Below are positions 12,484 through 54,772 of a stretch of DNA of 64,000 bases, piece after piece. The stretch covers positions 22,501 through 86,500 of the forward strand of contig JAJTWR010000404.1 of the NCBI GenBank assembly GCA_021613335.1. Direction: 5' to 3'. The translations under genes were made by a program, and so were the position numbers. Below the pieces are notes generated by a model. The model saw nothing but the letters and a program-made list of their open reading frames with translations. It did no database searches and was not told the origin of the DNA. Numbering within the stretch: the first letter of the stretch is position 1; every line of letters begins with the position of its first letter. The DNA comes from Whitmania pigra (lineage: Eukaryota; Annelida; Clitellata; Hirudinida; Haemopidae).

Positions 12484-13080
12484 AAAGATAATTAAACAGA
12501 ATTTCCATGATGGAATAAGAGTATTTTTACGAAAATTTGTAAACAGAAAAAATTGAATATTAAAAATAAGTTTGTTTTTTTTTTAATTTCTGGAATTTTG
12601 CAATTTAATTTAAATTCACAGCACTAAGTACTGCACTTGACCATACATAGATATGTAGACTAGATGCTGTCAATTATATACTAAATAAAATTATACTAAT
12701 TCTGTAATAAATCATGCGACATTAATTTTTTATTCAATGTTATGATAAGAATTTAAATAAATTTTATCATTTTTGTATTTGATACGAATATTAGAAAACT
12801 TTTTATAAACATACAATTAATTTCAATTTAATAAATACAAAAACATATCTGTTTTAGAAATAACATTGATATCAATTATTATTGAATAACAATAAATCAA
12901 AATCATCATCATCATTATAATAACCGTCTTCTTCGTCATCATCACAAGCAAACTACTAATTATTTAATACTAACTTTAATAATTATAATTTTAATAATTA
13001 CTCTACAATTTAATAATTATTTAATGCCCATCGTACAAATGTATCATTTTTATTTTTAATTTCTCTAATTATCATTTCAA

Positions 13081-13196
13081 AAACACCTTTGTTAAGAGAG
13101 CAGTGTGTCGTTTATAACGTTTAAGTCATGGCGCGTGCATGTGTATTGATTATGCAAAAAATTCACTTTTTTTTGGATGGTCTTATTTTGCAGGAC
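13081..13196 (+). repeat. Hairpin-module repeat, copy 7
   Basis: AAACACCTTTGTTAAGAGAG, CGTTTAAGTC, CTTTTTTTTGGA and a hairpin whose left arm TGGTC pairs only partly with the right side GGACT. Confidence 0.6.
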
Positions 13197-13678
13197 TTAT
13201 ACTTAATTTAAATTTAATTTATGTTTAATTAAGGTTTTTATAGTTAACGTCACTCGGACATATATGATGATTATCACAAATGCCCGGAAAAAATACTTGC
13301 GGTGGACCAAAAATTAAATCATGGTTTTGTTTAAAATAATTTTAAAATGCTGACGTTATTTGTAATTACTCTACTTATTTTTTTTATAGTTTTTTACAGC
13401 ATTGTTTAGGTGATTATGATTATTTATTTTTTAAACTGCTGCTCGTTTTTGGCGACATCTGTCGTAATGAGTTTTAGGGCCATACGTGGTCATTAGTGGT
13501 TATAACACAGATCCAGGTCTTCTTAACCACAGTAAATAATTGTTACGTTGTAATTAGAAACGCCATGTAGGTTTTTCTGTAGCAATGCATTTGGTTAAAA
13601 GTAATTTTCAATTTAAAGTTATTTATAAGATTAGAAAAAGTCTTTTGCTATTGTTCGACACTCCCTAGAATACGAGAA

Positions 13679-13785
13679 ATACCTCTGTTTTGGTAACATA
13701 GCAATAAGCATTTAGGATGAACTTTGTCAAATATTTGCCTCGTTCGAGTTATCCATGTTTTGGATAGCCTTAAGACTTAAGAGGC
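13679..13785 (+). repeat. Hairpin-module repeat, copy 8 (TGGTAACG-type)
   Basis: AATACCTCTGTTTTGGTAAC, AATAAGCATTTAGG, ATGTTTTGGATA and a hairpin GCCTTAAGACTTAAGAGGC at 13767-13785 with arms GCCT and AGGC. Confidence 0.65.
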
Positions 13786-14308
13786 ATAATTTGTGGTGCA
13801 TGAACCCGTAGGTCATGGGCATTTTGTGTCCCTGGGGAATTAGCTTAGTGTTAACTGCACCTCTTCTTTCAAGGTGACCCGTCAAAATAGCTCAATGGGA
13901 TTTAGCAAATATTAATTTTTAATAGTTCAAAAAACAAACTAATTTTATTATTTTTATTATTATTTATATTGTAACTACTATTATTATTGATTTAATCCAA
14001 GAAAACCAAACGCATGAGCGATCACTGTAGTCTGACGTCGATAGAATGCTAATAACCAAATAGTAAAATAATCATTATCATCGCCGTCGTCAGTATCATC
14101 ATCATCATCTCCACAACAGCAACGAAAACAGCAAAAACAGCAATAGCAGCAGCAGCAGCAGCAACGACAACGTAATTAAGACCACGTGATCAGTTAAGCG
14201 GATCGTAAAAATGGCAGCGAGATGCTCTCAGGAAATGTCTTTTTAAACGGAATAATAATTTCAATATTGTCTTGATTATATTAAAAAAAAATTCATTTGG
14301 AACTTTTC

Positions 14309-14421
14309 AAAAACACCCCTGTTAAGAAAAACAGGGTATCGTAAAATATTTAAGTCAAACGCACTTATAGTAGGCTTAACGTATTTCAGTGATATTTTGG
14401 ATGGTCTTATTTGTAGGACCA
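14309..14421 (+). repeat. Hairpin-module repeat, copy 9
   Basis: CAAAAACACCCCTGTTAAG, AAAATATTTAAGTCAAACG, GATATTTTGGA, then a perfect stem TGGTC/GACCA at 14402-14421. Confidence 0.75.
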
Positions 14422-14471
14422 ATAATGCTTCAGCAGAAATTAATAGCGACCATTAGGCATATGTGATGATT

Positions 14472-14706
14472 ATCATAACTGCGACGAAGACAAAAATTGA
14501 TTGTGGTGGACCGAAATACGATTATGGATTTGTTTAAAATAATTTTAAAATTAGGACACTATTTATAATTACTCTACTCATCATCAACATATCATAACTG
14601 CGACGAAGACAAAAATTGATTGTGGTGGACCGAAATACGAGTATGGATTTGTTTAAAATAATTTTAAAATTAGGACACTATTTATAATTACTCTACTCAT
14701 CATGCT
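14472..14706 (+). repeat. 119-bp tandem duplication, nearly identical
   Basis: The block starting ATCATAACTGCGACG at 14472 repeats at 14591 with an offset of 119 bases. I see about one substitution inside (ACGATTATGG versus ACGAGTATGG), so the duplication is recent compared with the surrounding repeats. Confidence 0.9.
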
Positions 14707-14933
14707 ACTCAATAAAGTTTTCATAGCGTTGTTAAATGATTCTGATTTGTGTTTTTATTAAACTTCTGCTCGTTTCTGGCGTAATTTATTTTAGGGCAAC
14801 AAGGCTGCAGCAATAATGCGTTCAATGCGTTTTCAATCCAAAGTTTTTTTATAAGACTATAAAAAGACATTTGAAATTCTATAAAAATAAAAAGTAAAAA
14901 AGTAATGATTCTATAGAAAACATAAATAAATCC

Positions 14934-15041
14934 AAAAACACCTATGTTTTGGTAACGTTGTAGCAATAAGCATTTAAGAAGAACGTGTTAAAGTGTGAAG
15001 GAACTGATTATGATGATATGTTTGGACGGTCTTAAGAGGCC
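14934..15041 (+). repeat. Hairpin-module repeat, copy 10 (TGGTAACG-type)
   Basis: AAAAACACCTATGTTTTGG, TAACGTTGTAGCAATAAG, CATTTAAGAAG, ATATGTTTGGAC, hairpin GGTCTTAAGAGGCC at 15028-15041 (arms GGTCT and AGGCC with one G-T pair). A close relative lies at about 11165-11285. Confidence 0.7.
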
Positions 15042-15186
15042 TAATTAATGGCTTAAGAATGAGGGATAGTTGGTGGCGGGTATTTTGTACCGAGGGTGTA
15101 GGCATAGTGTTAAAGGTCACACTAAGGCCAATCTTTCAAGGTGACAAGAAAAAAAAATTGTACGAGTTGAATGCAGTAACCCATCC

Positions 15187-15484
<298 letters not shown>

Positions 15485-15853
15485 ATTTTATTTTTTTTTA
15501 AAATTTTTATTGGTGACTAAAATAAAAAAAAAACTAAAACTTTTTAATTACTAAAATTTGGGATTTGATTTAATTTTGCAGCACAGAGTAAGTTGCCAAC
15601 AACACACAGATGTAATATATTATACGTTATATATATAGCCTAGATGCTGTTAATTTTATATTAAATTATATCATATTAATTCTATAATAAACCCTGCAAA
15701 TAATTTTATTTTGATTATATGTACTTTAAGTTATTTAAATTTCTTTAAATTAACGTGTTTATTTTTGCTGCAATTATTAATGCATCTTTTTAAACGGTGA
15801 AATAATTACAATTTTATCTTGAGCTTGTTAAAAATATTCATTTGGAACTTTTC

Positions 15854-15967
15854 AAAAACACCTCTGCTAAGAGACCAGCACATTGTTAAATATTTCAAAT
15901 AATAAGTCAAATGGAAATCATGTTGTATGAGTAGTAATATTTTGGATGGTCTGAGTTTGAAGGATCA
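15854..15967 (+). repeat. Hairpin-module repeat, copy 11
   Basis: AAAAACACCTCTGCTAAGAG, GTTAAATATTT, AATATTTTGGA, hairpin at 15947-15967 with arms TGGTC and GATCA, where a G-T pair replaces a G-C pair and the stem is kept. Confidence 0.75.
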
Positions 15968-16104
15968 AAAATACTTTTAAAAAAATTGTTGGCGGCCATT
16001 GTGTGGCCTGTGTGATGATTATACGTGAACAACATGTCCTTAAATATTTAAACTATATGTATGTTTTTTATTCAGATTTCACATCGTTTTGGTGATGTTT
16101 TGGA

Positions 16105-17060
16105 TGTTATTATATTGCTAAAAATTTAAGCAATTTAATTACAATAATATCCTTATAATAAAAGTGAAATTTAAAGAATTTATTTATAATAAAATCCTGA
16201 TGATTAAATTAAAATTATTATAATTTAATTATAGTTAAATCCTTATAATTTCATATGAATTTGTTATCATTTAATTGTAATTATATACTTATAGCTAAAA
16301 TGCATTATTATTAATCAATGATGTCATTATTACATCACGTGAAATTACGATCACCTGTAAATCTACTTGCAAACCAATCAACATTATAAACACTATAAAA
16401 AATTTAATAATTAAATTAATATTTTTTTTAAATTTTATTGCCTCATTTTAGTGTGGTGATGGTGTGGTCAATTTTTTCAACTTAATCTTTTATTTCCACG
16501 TAATTCATGACCCATGAAAACCCAGAGCGACCATTTTCCAAAGAAAACAAAATAAAGATCACCGAATATCGTCCATTATTACGTCATAATATTCGAATAA
16601 TATTTGCCGAGCGCTACATGAATGAAGATAATTTTCAGTCGAATGAATGCAGATGGACAGTAAGAGGACCGTTTCAATGCACGGGTTGGAGAGTTGACTT
16701 TCATTCATCAATTCATCTTTTCATTCATTCATTCATCATTCCATTCCTTCATTCATAGTTCCATGCATCAATTCGTCATTCCATTCATTCATTTATATTT
16801 CCATTCATCAATTAATTTTTCCATTCATCAATTCATCATTCCATTCATTCATTGTAATTTCCATTCATCAATTCATTTTACAAAATAAAACACGAACGAA
16901 GGAACGAACCAATGAATGAATGAATGAATGACCAAAAAAGCAATTAGGAGATTGTGGTTCAACATCTGGAAGACAAATTACTTGCTCCTTTTCCTTCATT
17001 CTTTTACTAGTTTGTCTTTCCATCCCATAATTCATTCATTCATTCATTCATTTTATATTT
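16105..17060 (+). repeat. Partner copy of the ~1 kb inverted repeat
   Basis: Reverse-complement relative of 7000-7990. It carries CATT/GAAT-rich stretches (16697-16920) in place of the shorter GAAT tract of the other copy. The frames 16507-16758 and 16694-16888 lie inside this repeat and show no domain. Confidence 0.7.
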
Positions 17061-17500
17061 TATAAATATTATATATTATATATAGTTTAAATTCTATTAA
17101 TTTTATATTAAATTAAATTATATAAATTCTGTAATAAATTATGTGATATTAATTTTATATGAACGGTGTGATATTAATTTCAAGAAATCGCGTTATATTT
17201 ATTTTTGTTGCGATTATTAATGCATCTTTTTAAACTGAGAAATAATTTCAAAATTATCTTGAGCGTATTAAAAAAATTCATTTGAAACTTTTCGAAAACA
17301 CTTCTGTTAAGAGGGCGGTAATATATATTATATTTTTATATTTTATATATAAATTTTATATTAAATATTACATACTAATATATTAATAATGATAACATAT
17401 TTATTCGAAATCATTTGGTGATATTTGGATTGTCTTAAATCGGAAAAATAATTTCAATTTTATCTTGAATATTGAAACAAATTCATTTGAAAACTTGTCA

Positions 17501-17613
17501 GAAACACCTCCGCTATTGTTAAACAAATATATCATTTTATATCAAAAGTGTTGCCTTGGCCAGGTACTGTTGGGATTTATTGTTTTTTTGGATGGTCTCA
17601 ATTCGAAGGACCA
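17501..17613 (+). repeat. Hairpin-module repeat, copy 12
   Basis: GAAACACCTCCGCTATTG, a diverged middle, TGTTTTTTTGGA, hairpin at 17593-17613 with arms TGGTC and GACCA. Confidence 0.7.
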
Positions 17614-17938
17614 AAAATATTTCAATGGACATTGTTAATTTGCCCTTGGGTGTGCTTGATGATTATCATAACTACTGAGAAAACTATTTGAAATCTTTGT
17701 GACGCTATTTTAAATAATTTACTTATAATGCTAATTTCTAACGTTTTTCTTATCGCTAGGTTAAGGTGATTGTTATTTGTATTTTAAATTGCCGCTCGAT
17801 TCTGGCGACATCTGTCGATTGAGGGCTAGTCGGAACTCATTGAATGCTATGTAACAATGCGTTGTGTTTCAGTTTAAAATTGAAATTAAAATTTAATAAA
17901 TATTGTTTACCTATTGTTTGTTAATCTCTAAAATACAT

Positions 17939-18047
17939 AAAACACCTCTGCTTTGGTAACGTCGTAGCAATAAGCATTTAAGGAGCACTCGTTAACAATC
18001 TTCATGCAACATTCTCGTATTTTTTTCTGGACGGCCTTGAAAGGTCC
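17939..18047 (+). repeat. Hairpin-module repeat, copy 13 (TGGTAACG-type)
   Basis: AAAACACCTCTGCTTTGG, TAACGTCGTAGCAATAAG, CATTTAAGGAG, TATTTTTTTCTGGAC, hairpin GGCCTTGAAAGGTCC at 18033-18047. Confidence 0.7.
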
Positions 18048-18202
18048 GGTTAATGGAGTGTGGATCTGGGTTGGTACTTTGGGCATTTTAACACTCACAA
18101 GTGTGCACTGAATGCCAAGCTTTCAAGCTGACCTGTCAAAACAGCTTCATCTAACTTACAATAAAGTAATTTTTGTGAGTTGAAAACAATAACAGAAGCT
18201 TG

Positions 18203-18320
18203 TTATTATTATTATTTATTATTATTATTATTATTTATTATTATTATTATTATTTATTATTATTATTATTATTATATTATTATTATTTATTATTATTATT
18301 ATTATATTATTATTATATTA
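18203..18320. repeat. (ATT)n microsatellite
   Basis: ATT units with a regular extra T about every 20 bases. Confidence 0.9.
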
Positions 18321-18710
18321 CAGTTACGTTTTTTATTTGTATAGATGATTAAAATGGACTAAATGATGATAAATGTATATTAAATTATGTTATATTAATA
18401 TTTTAATAAAACACGTGATATTAATTTTACATTGAATGGTACGATATTAAGTTCAACAAATTGTATCAATGTGTTTATTTTTCCTATGATTATTATTGCA
18501 TCTTTTTAAAGATGAGAAGTGATTTAAAAACAAATTCAAAAACAATTCTGTCAAGATAGCAAAACAATTCACTAATTTAAATACTAATTTTAATGTGGAA
18601 CTTAATGTAATAAAATGGATATAACTTCATAATAAAAATAATTACCAATTAACAATAGCAATAGTAATAATTATGACAGTAATAATAATGATAATAATAA
18701 TAATGTCTTT

Positions 18711-18880
18711 GTGAACGAGATTCATGTCGCAAATCGGAAGGCGATCGGCGGCGTTTTAAAATTTCCGTTTTGGAAAATTCCCGAATTAATTCAATTTGAT
18801 GAAAATTTATGCAAATTAAAGGCATATGCCACCTTGTCTTTATTTAAATCGAGGGGATTCTATTCGTTCGTCGCTCTGTG
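18711..18880. other. Non-repetitive block, possible regulatory element
   Basis: This stretch is unlike the surrounding repeats and has a POU octamer ATGCAAAT (18809-18816) and the palindrome GGCATATGCC (18821-18830) next to it. An open frame crosses it, but the protein has no recognisable similarity and runs into a polycysteine repeat. It lies about 700 bases before the first visible receptor exon, so it could be intronic regulatory DNA. Confidence 0.25.
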
Positions 18881-19012
18881 CTGTTGTTGTTGTTGCTGTT
18901 GTTGCTGCTGCTGCTGTTGTTGTTGTCGTTGTTGTTCTTGTTGTTGTTGTTGTTGTTGTTGTTGTAGTTGTTGTTGTTGTTGTTGCTGCTGCTGCTGTTG
19001 TTGTGGTTGATT
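18881..19012. repeat. TTG/CTG trinucleotide microsatellite
   Basis: Mixed TTG and CTG units; the polycysteine, polyvaline and polyasparagine frames are shadows of it. Confidence 0.95.
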
Positions 19013-19320
19013 TGCTTACAACTCGGGCACCAAAAAGGAGAACAACAACTCAACATTGTAACAGCATAGAAGCATACACCATAGAATTAATAATGATGAT
19101 GATGATGATGGTAATAATAATAATATGCAAAGAAATATTTAGTTTAAAAAGAGTTATAACCTGGACAATAAATCTTTATCATCATATGTATATTATCAAT
19201 TAAATAATTAACTCACATCAAATTTTCATTAATTTAACTAATCCTCTTTTTAAATAATAAAATTAACTCATTTGAACTAACAACTTTAATTTACTTTAAC
19301 TCGTACCTATAACTATTAAT

Positions 19321-19500
19321 TATTAATAACTATATTATTAATATATACTATTAAACTTAAACTAAGTAATAACTATAACTATTAACTACTAACTATTAAT
19401 TATTAACATCTATTACTTAAACTAACTAATAACTATAACTATTAACTACTAACTATTAATTATTAATAACTATTACATAAACTAAGTAATAACTACAACT
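19321..19500. repeat. 60-bp minisatellite, 3 copies
   Basis: Three successive 60-base units sharing ACTAAnTAATAACTA and ATTAACTACTAACTATTAA. It ends about 50 bases before the first visible exon of the receptor. Confidence 0.85.
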
Positions 19501-19549
19501 CAATTTAACCAGCAACTTTAACTAAATCCTCTTAAACCAACCAATCCAG

Positions 19550-50253
<30,704 letters not shown>

Positions 50254-50423
50254 CCTTTTGAACTCTTACACTCCATTGAACTGCCAGCTTCTCTTTCTAA
50301 GCCTGAACCCAGCAGCCTTGTCAAGATCGGATGACTAACTGATGATGATGATGATGATGATGGTGATGACAACAATAACGATGACGTTGGCGATGACGAT
50401 GCTGACTATTAGAATTCTGTGGT

Positions 50424-50429
50424 AATAAA
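50424..50429 (+). terminator. Polyadenylation signal AATAAA
   Basis: 171 bases downstream of the proposed receptor stop codon; the region between holds a GAT/GAC repeat (50341-50400). Confidence 0.5.
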
Positions 50430-51034
50430 ATACCTGGAATTTGTCTGACGTAAAAGTGTTATATTGCATGTTATATCTTTTTTTTAATTCTAATCATTCA
50501 ATACCATTCAACTTCAAATGATGCCATTGCTATTGTTAACGTTGAAGTTATTGTTATTATTTTAACTGACGATATCTTCCATCCATCTGTCGAGTGAATG
50601 TTGCGAATGGGCTAATGACATCTAGCGAATGAAAACTAAAACTCCAAGTGACTTTTCTGCTCGAACTCAAATATTCTGCGATTTATTTAGAATTGAATGT
50701 CATTTATTTTCTGTAAAAAATAACCCATCGTGAATGTTGAACTTTGACATTATGTATTTAAAAGCTAACCCACATTCGATTGCCATCTATCGATCGAAAT
50801 TAGAATGAATCACACTGGATGCTTCAAACCACCTTTTCGAATTCCTGTTGATGTTTGTTTCGTGATCTCATGTTGTTGTTGTTATTGTTGTTATTACATT
50901 GTTGTTGTTATGAACAATGAAAAAATATTCAATTGGTTGTAAGCGTGTAAATATTCTTTGGTTTTATTTTTGTGAACTCCGAGAAATATTAACATTATCG
51001 GCATCTTTAGTTTCATATTTTTGGAATCTCACGA

Positions 51035-51112
51035 ACCGCCGCCACGTGATTTTCCGCGGTTTTTCATTTTTGTTTTCGATGTCAACCTGGAATAGAAAGT
51101 CAAACAAAAATG
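51035..51112 (+). repeat. Short dispersed repeat shared with 63180-63250
   Basis: GCCACGTGATT, TTTTCATTTTTGTT, TCGATGTCAACCTGGAATAG and AAAGTCAAA recur with few changes at 63182-63250. Confidence 0.8.
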
Positions 51113-51366
51113 TAGTTTTAATTTCTTTTTTTTAAACCATCAATCCATTCAGGACTGTCGTTTGGCTGTTTTTGTTATTTTTTAAGGAAAGGTCAAAATC
51201 TTCAAGTTTCAAAGTGCTTCTAAATTATTAGAAGACGTTTGTGTTTGTCGACCTAAAATTAAGTTCAAAGGTTCGTGACCTTTTGTAAAAAAAGTTGTCC
51301 TACAGCGCATAATTTGGATGACAAGGCTGTTCAATACCATCCTTGATAATTTTACATAATATTGTT

Positions 51367-51487
51367 GAGCCTCAACGGACTCAAAAAAATATCCACAAAA
51401 AGTTGAAAAGCTTGTGATTGAAAAAAAAGTAAACAACAGGCCATTCTAAAATATTTACGTCTAATTCAATAAACCAAGGTGTTTTTC
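51367..51487 (-). repeat. Hairpin-module repeat, copy 18 (minus, CACCTTG-type)
   Basis: Minus strand: TTGAAAAACACCTTGGTTTA, ATTAGACGTAAATATTTTAG, AATGGCCTGTTG, ATTTTTTTGA, hairpin GAGTC-CGTTGA-GGCTC (51367-51382). Confidence 0.75.
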
Positions 51488-51709
51488 AATTGATTATTGT
51501 AATTGCGGCGTTTTTATGTAATAATTGTTATTTATTTATTTAAATAGATAATAATTTGTTATTCGTTATTAATTATCATTAATAATAATATTTTTGTTAT
51601 CATTATTTTTAAGTTTTTTTATTATTTAATTACTTTTACCTTGAATTAATAATTATATTTTTACGATTTGTTGATGCTGACATTAATTTTCAAATAATAA
51701 CAATTAACA

Positions 51710-51835
51710 TTTGTTCTTCCTTTGGGTTTATTTGAATTTATTTTCCTTTTGCTTTTTGTTCTTTCTGTATATATAACAGGTGTGCTTGTTTGTTTATTTG
51801 ATTCAATAAACTTATAAACAAAAAAAAATATTTCT
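51710..51835 (+). repeat. Dispersed 3'-end-like repeat with AATAAA
   Basis: Contains TTTGGGTTTATTTGAATTTA, CTGTATATATAACAGG, and TTGATTCAATAAACTTATAAAC ending in an A-rich tail. Related copies lie at 56630-56745, 57440-57560 and 60580-60690 (plus) and 61575-61660 (minus). The A-rich end and AATAAA suggest the 3' end of a retroposon. Confidence 0.65.
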
Positions 51836-51958
51836 ATGATCATAATATTAATAATGGGTAACAACTTTAAAAAAATCAACTGACCAACTGTTATATCAAG
51901 ACCAATCATAAAATAAAACATTTCGCCCAAAAATCATTCTTGATCATGTTGTTTAGTT

Positions 51959-52077
51959 GAACCTCAAAGGGCTCCAAAAAAAATGTATAAACATTAACTA
52001 AAATTACTTTTGCTTCAACAGGCAGTTCTTATTTACTAATGTCTCATTTTCTAAACCGAGGTATTTTCCATTTGATT
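51959..52077 (-). repeat. Hairpin-module repeat, copy 19 (minus)
   Basis: Hairpin GAGCC-CTTTGA-GGTTC in the minus sense at 51959-51974, and a box TGGAAAATACCTCGGTTTAG at 52061-52080. Confidence 0.65.
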
Positions 52078-52317
52078 TATTGTTGTAATTATAATCACAA
52101 CAATTATTTATTTCTGAACATATCCTGGATAAAACCACATTGTTTAAACATATGGTTGTGAATTGGATCTCAATATAATTTAACTATTTGCCATTTCTGT
52201 GTAACAATTGCATGATTTGTTATTCGTTAATAATTGTTATTATTAGATTTTAATGATGTTGAACTTGAACTATTAGTTATATCTTACGAATACTGAAAAA
52301 AATGTTTAAATAATTAA

Positions 52318-53400
52318 TCAAATAAATAGTATTTCTTCTTTTCCTTGTTTGTAGCCAATTTTTGCGGCATTAAGACGTCTCGATAGCGGGATCATAGCCA
52401 TACAGAATATCAACGGTGACAGCGAATCTCCCTGATATATGCCTCTTCTAATAGAGATTTTATCTGTTTTTATATATCCTCCCTCATGATACAATATCAA
52501 CGTCAGGCGCCACTGCAACATAGATTTTTCCATAAATCTTCTGATGACATCAGAAACTTTGTATATGCGCATAACATGGGTAATCCAGGTATGGGGGACA
52601 CTGTCGAACGCCTTTTTGTAATCCATCCATGCAACATTTAAATCGTGTTTGTCTTTTTTTGTCTTCTGCATAATCATTTGACTAATCATTAAACTGTCTT
52701 TGCATCCTCTGCTTCCTTTTCTGCAACCTTTTTGTTCTTCTGGCAATATCTGATTATTTTGGAGATGACTGTATATTCGGTTGCATAGGATTCCTGTCAA
52801 TATTTTATATGTAGTCGGCAAGCATGCTAAGGACCTATAATTTTTGGAATTTCTGGTTTCTCTGGATTTTGGTATTAAATATGCAGTTCCTTTCGTCATC
52901 CATCCAGGCATGTTGTCTGGTTCTTTAAATATCTTGTTAAATGCCCATAACAACTGTTTGTGTAGTGATGTCAGATACTTTAACCAAAAGTTATGAACTT
53001 TATCAATTCCTGGTGCCTGCCAGTTGTGAGAGAATTTGATCACTGTTGTCAATTCATTTATTTCAAGTTCTTTCCATTCAATTTGATTTATTTCATTGTA
53101 TAGTGCTTCTTCATCACTAATCCAATTTGCTTCGGAGTTATGGCTAACTTCTTTTTCTAATATTCCTTTCCAGAACTTTTCAATTCCTTCCTTGTCAGGT
53201 GGGTCAGTAACTTTAATTTGGTTTGAAGTCATTTCTCTATAAAATCTTTTGGCATCATTTTTAAATGTTTTGTTTTGTTGATACTGTTCACTTCTTTTAG
53301 TATATCTTCGTAGTCTCTGGGCCTTGGCTTGTAGTTTCATCTTTATATTTTGTTCTAACTCATCAATTTGATTTTTTGACAATGATGCTTTATCTAATAA
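52318..53400 (-). pseudogene. LINE fragment: reverse transcriptase, truncated before YxDD
   Basis: Minus-strand reading of about 360 residues from a non-LTR retrotransposon. It shows SPGIDKVxNFWL-like QAPGIDKVHNFWLKYL, AYLIPKSRETRNSKNYRSLA, LPEEQKGCRKGSRGCKDSL, catalytic motif A AWMDYKKAFDSVPHTWI, and motif B RRGIYQGDSLSPLIFC. The sequence ends at GYKQGKEE, just before the YxDD active-site motif would be expected, so the enzyme could not work. The style matches the R2/R4 group and the endonuclease fragment at 42308. Its 5' end abuts a hAT-like end and an ATT stretch. Confidence 0.85.
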
Positions 53401-53443
53401 TAATATTATTATTATAATTGGATTTAAATAATATAGTCCAGTG

Positions 53444-53520
53444 CAGTGGTTCCGAACCTTTTTTATGTACGGAACCCCTAGAAAACTTTTAGTACGTTCT
53501 CGCACCCCCAGAAAAAAAAT
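53444..53520 (+). mobile_element. hAT-like transposon end
   Basis: Begins CAGTGGTTCCGAACCTTTTT, then TACGGAACCCCTAGAAAA and CGCACCCCCAGAAA. This is a common terminal sequence of hAT-superfamily elements and their non-autonomous derivatives. I did not find the opposite end, so it is a fragment or solo end. Confidence 0.55.
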
Positions 53521-53829
53521 TAATTTTTAATGAGTTGAATGCAATAACAGAAATTTATTAATATTATTATAATAATCCAGATTCATTGTTCTACTTTCAT
53601 CAGTTTTTCAAATTGAAGATAACAAAAACCCCATATCATTACCCAAGGACTGCTAACATTTTCAGTTGAAATCCTTAAAAAATTAACATATTGATGCAAT
53701 TGGTTATAATATCTTACTATCCAATATAAAATTAATGATTAATTATAGAATTGATATAACATAATTTAATATAAATTAAACAGGATCTAGTCTGTGTATA
53801 ATATATATTACATATCAAGTCAAACGTCA

Positions 53830-53960
53830 CTGATTAAAAAAAGTTTTCAATAACAAAACGAGATTTTTATATGTACATCTGCAACAGCAGAAAAGGTGTT
53901 TTTCGTAAGATATCATCAGTAGGAGGCAGCAGAACAAAAATATAAAACACTTTTTCAACA
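53830..53960 (+). repeat. Dispersed repeat with GATATCATCAGTAGGAGGCAG
   Basis: Shares AATAACAAAACGAG, GCAACAGCAGAAAAGGTG, GTAAGATATCA and GGAGGCAGCAG with 9400-9545, and in reverse with 58910-58985 and 61930-62020. The motif AGGTGTTTTT in it is the same box, reversed, as in the hairpin modules. Confidence 0.7.
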
Positions 53961-54200
53961 TATTGTGGCCCATTGTTATTATGCAAACCCTTTTTAAAAA
54001 AAAATTAATTTTTGTTTATTATTCGATTATGTTCTTTTTATAAATAAAAAATATATATTCTAAATCTAAAACATTTTCCAATTTCATCGTGGAGATTCTG
54101 TTTAAATATCTTTGGTCTTGCAAAATAAGACCATCGAAAATATCGAAAATGCTTTCTACAGATGCCGTGAAAGTTCTGGATGACACATTATTATTACATC

Positions 54201-54201
<1 letters not shown>

Positions 54202-54232
<31 letters not shown>
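54202..54232. repeat. (CAA)n microsatellite
   Basis: About ten CAA units. Confidence 0.9.
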
Positions 54233-54233
<1 letters not shown>

Positions 54234-54244
54234 CTTAAACTTAA

Positions 54245-54545
54245 ACAAGTAATTATTCTATAGACATTGTTAAATTCTCCTTTTTCAATAGAATCGTAAA
54301 GCCATGGAACGCATTGCCAGGTGATGTCGTTAAATCAACCACGGCCTCCTGCTTCAACGCTGTAATACGGGACATTGACTTTAGCCACTACTTAAATTAC
54401 ATTTAATCTATTATATATGCTGCCCCTGTGTACATGCCGGTCGATGTCTTTTGTTTTCTCTTGCAATTGTGTTAGTGGTCCAAGGGCCCTTCAATTGTGT
54501 CTAATAAATAAAAATAAAAAATAAAATAATAATAATAATAATAAT
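54245..54545 (+). mobile_element. 5'-truncated LINE 3' end (Jockey/CR1-like type)
   Basis: 54245-54406 reads SIDIVKFSFFNRIVKPWNAL then PGDVVKSTTASCFNAVIRDI and a stop. The FFNRIVxxWNxLPxxVV form is the typical C-terminus of LINE reverse transcriptase proteins. A 3' untranslated region of about 110 bases and an A/AAT-rich tail (54500-54551) follow. It is a different family from the endonuclease-bearing fragment. Confidence 0.75.
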
Positions 54546-54594
54546 AATAATCACCTAAAACACCCAAGACCATCCTTGATCACTTTGTGTAGTT

Positions 54595-54772
54595 GAACCT
54601 CAACGGGCTCCTAAAAAACTATTATTCTAAAAAAATAGGTTCTGATCGTTTTCTAGAGAAAGTTAGACTTGTTCCCACAAAGAAGCTTTTGTACATGTTT
54701 TACGAACCCCAGCAGGTCCCAAAAAAGTTTTTATATATTTACGTCTCATTCACTAAACCAATGTGTTTTCAT
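54595..54772 (-). repeat. Hairpin-module repeat, copy 20 (minus), double
   Basis: Hairpin GAGCC-CGTTGA-GGTTC (minus sense, 54595-54610), a second GGACC-type hairpin near 54704-54720, and a box GAAAACACATTGGTTTAGTG near 54752-54771. It looks like two overlapping or nested copies. Confidence 0.55.
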
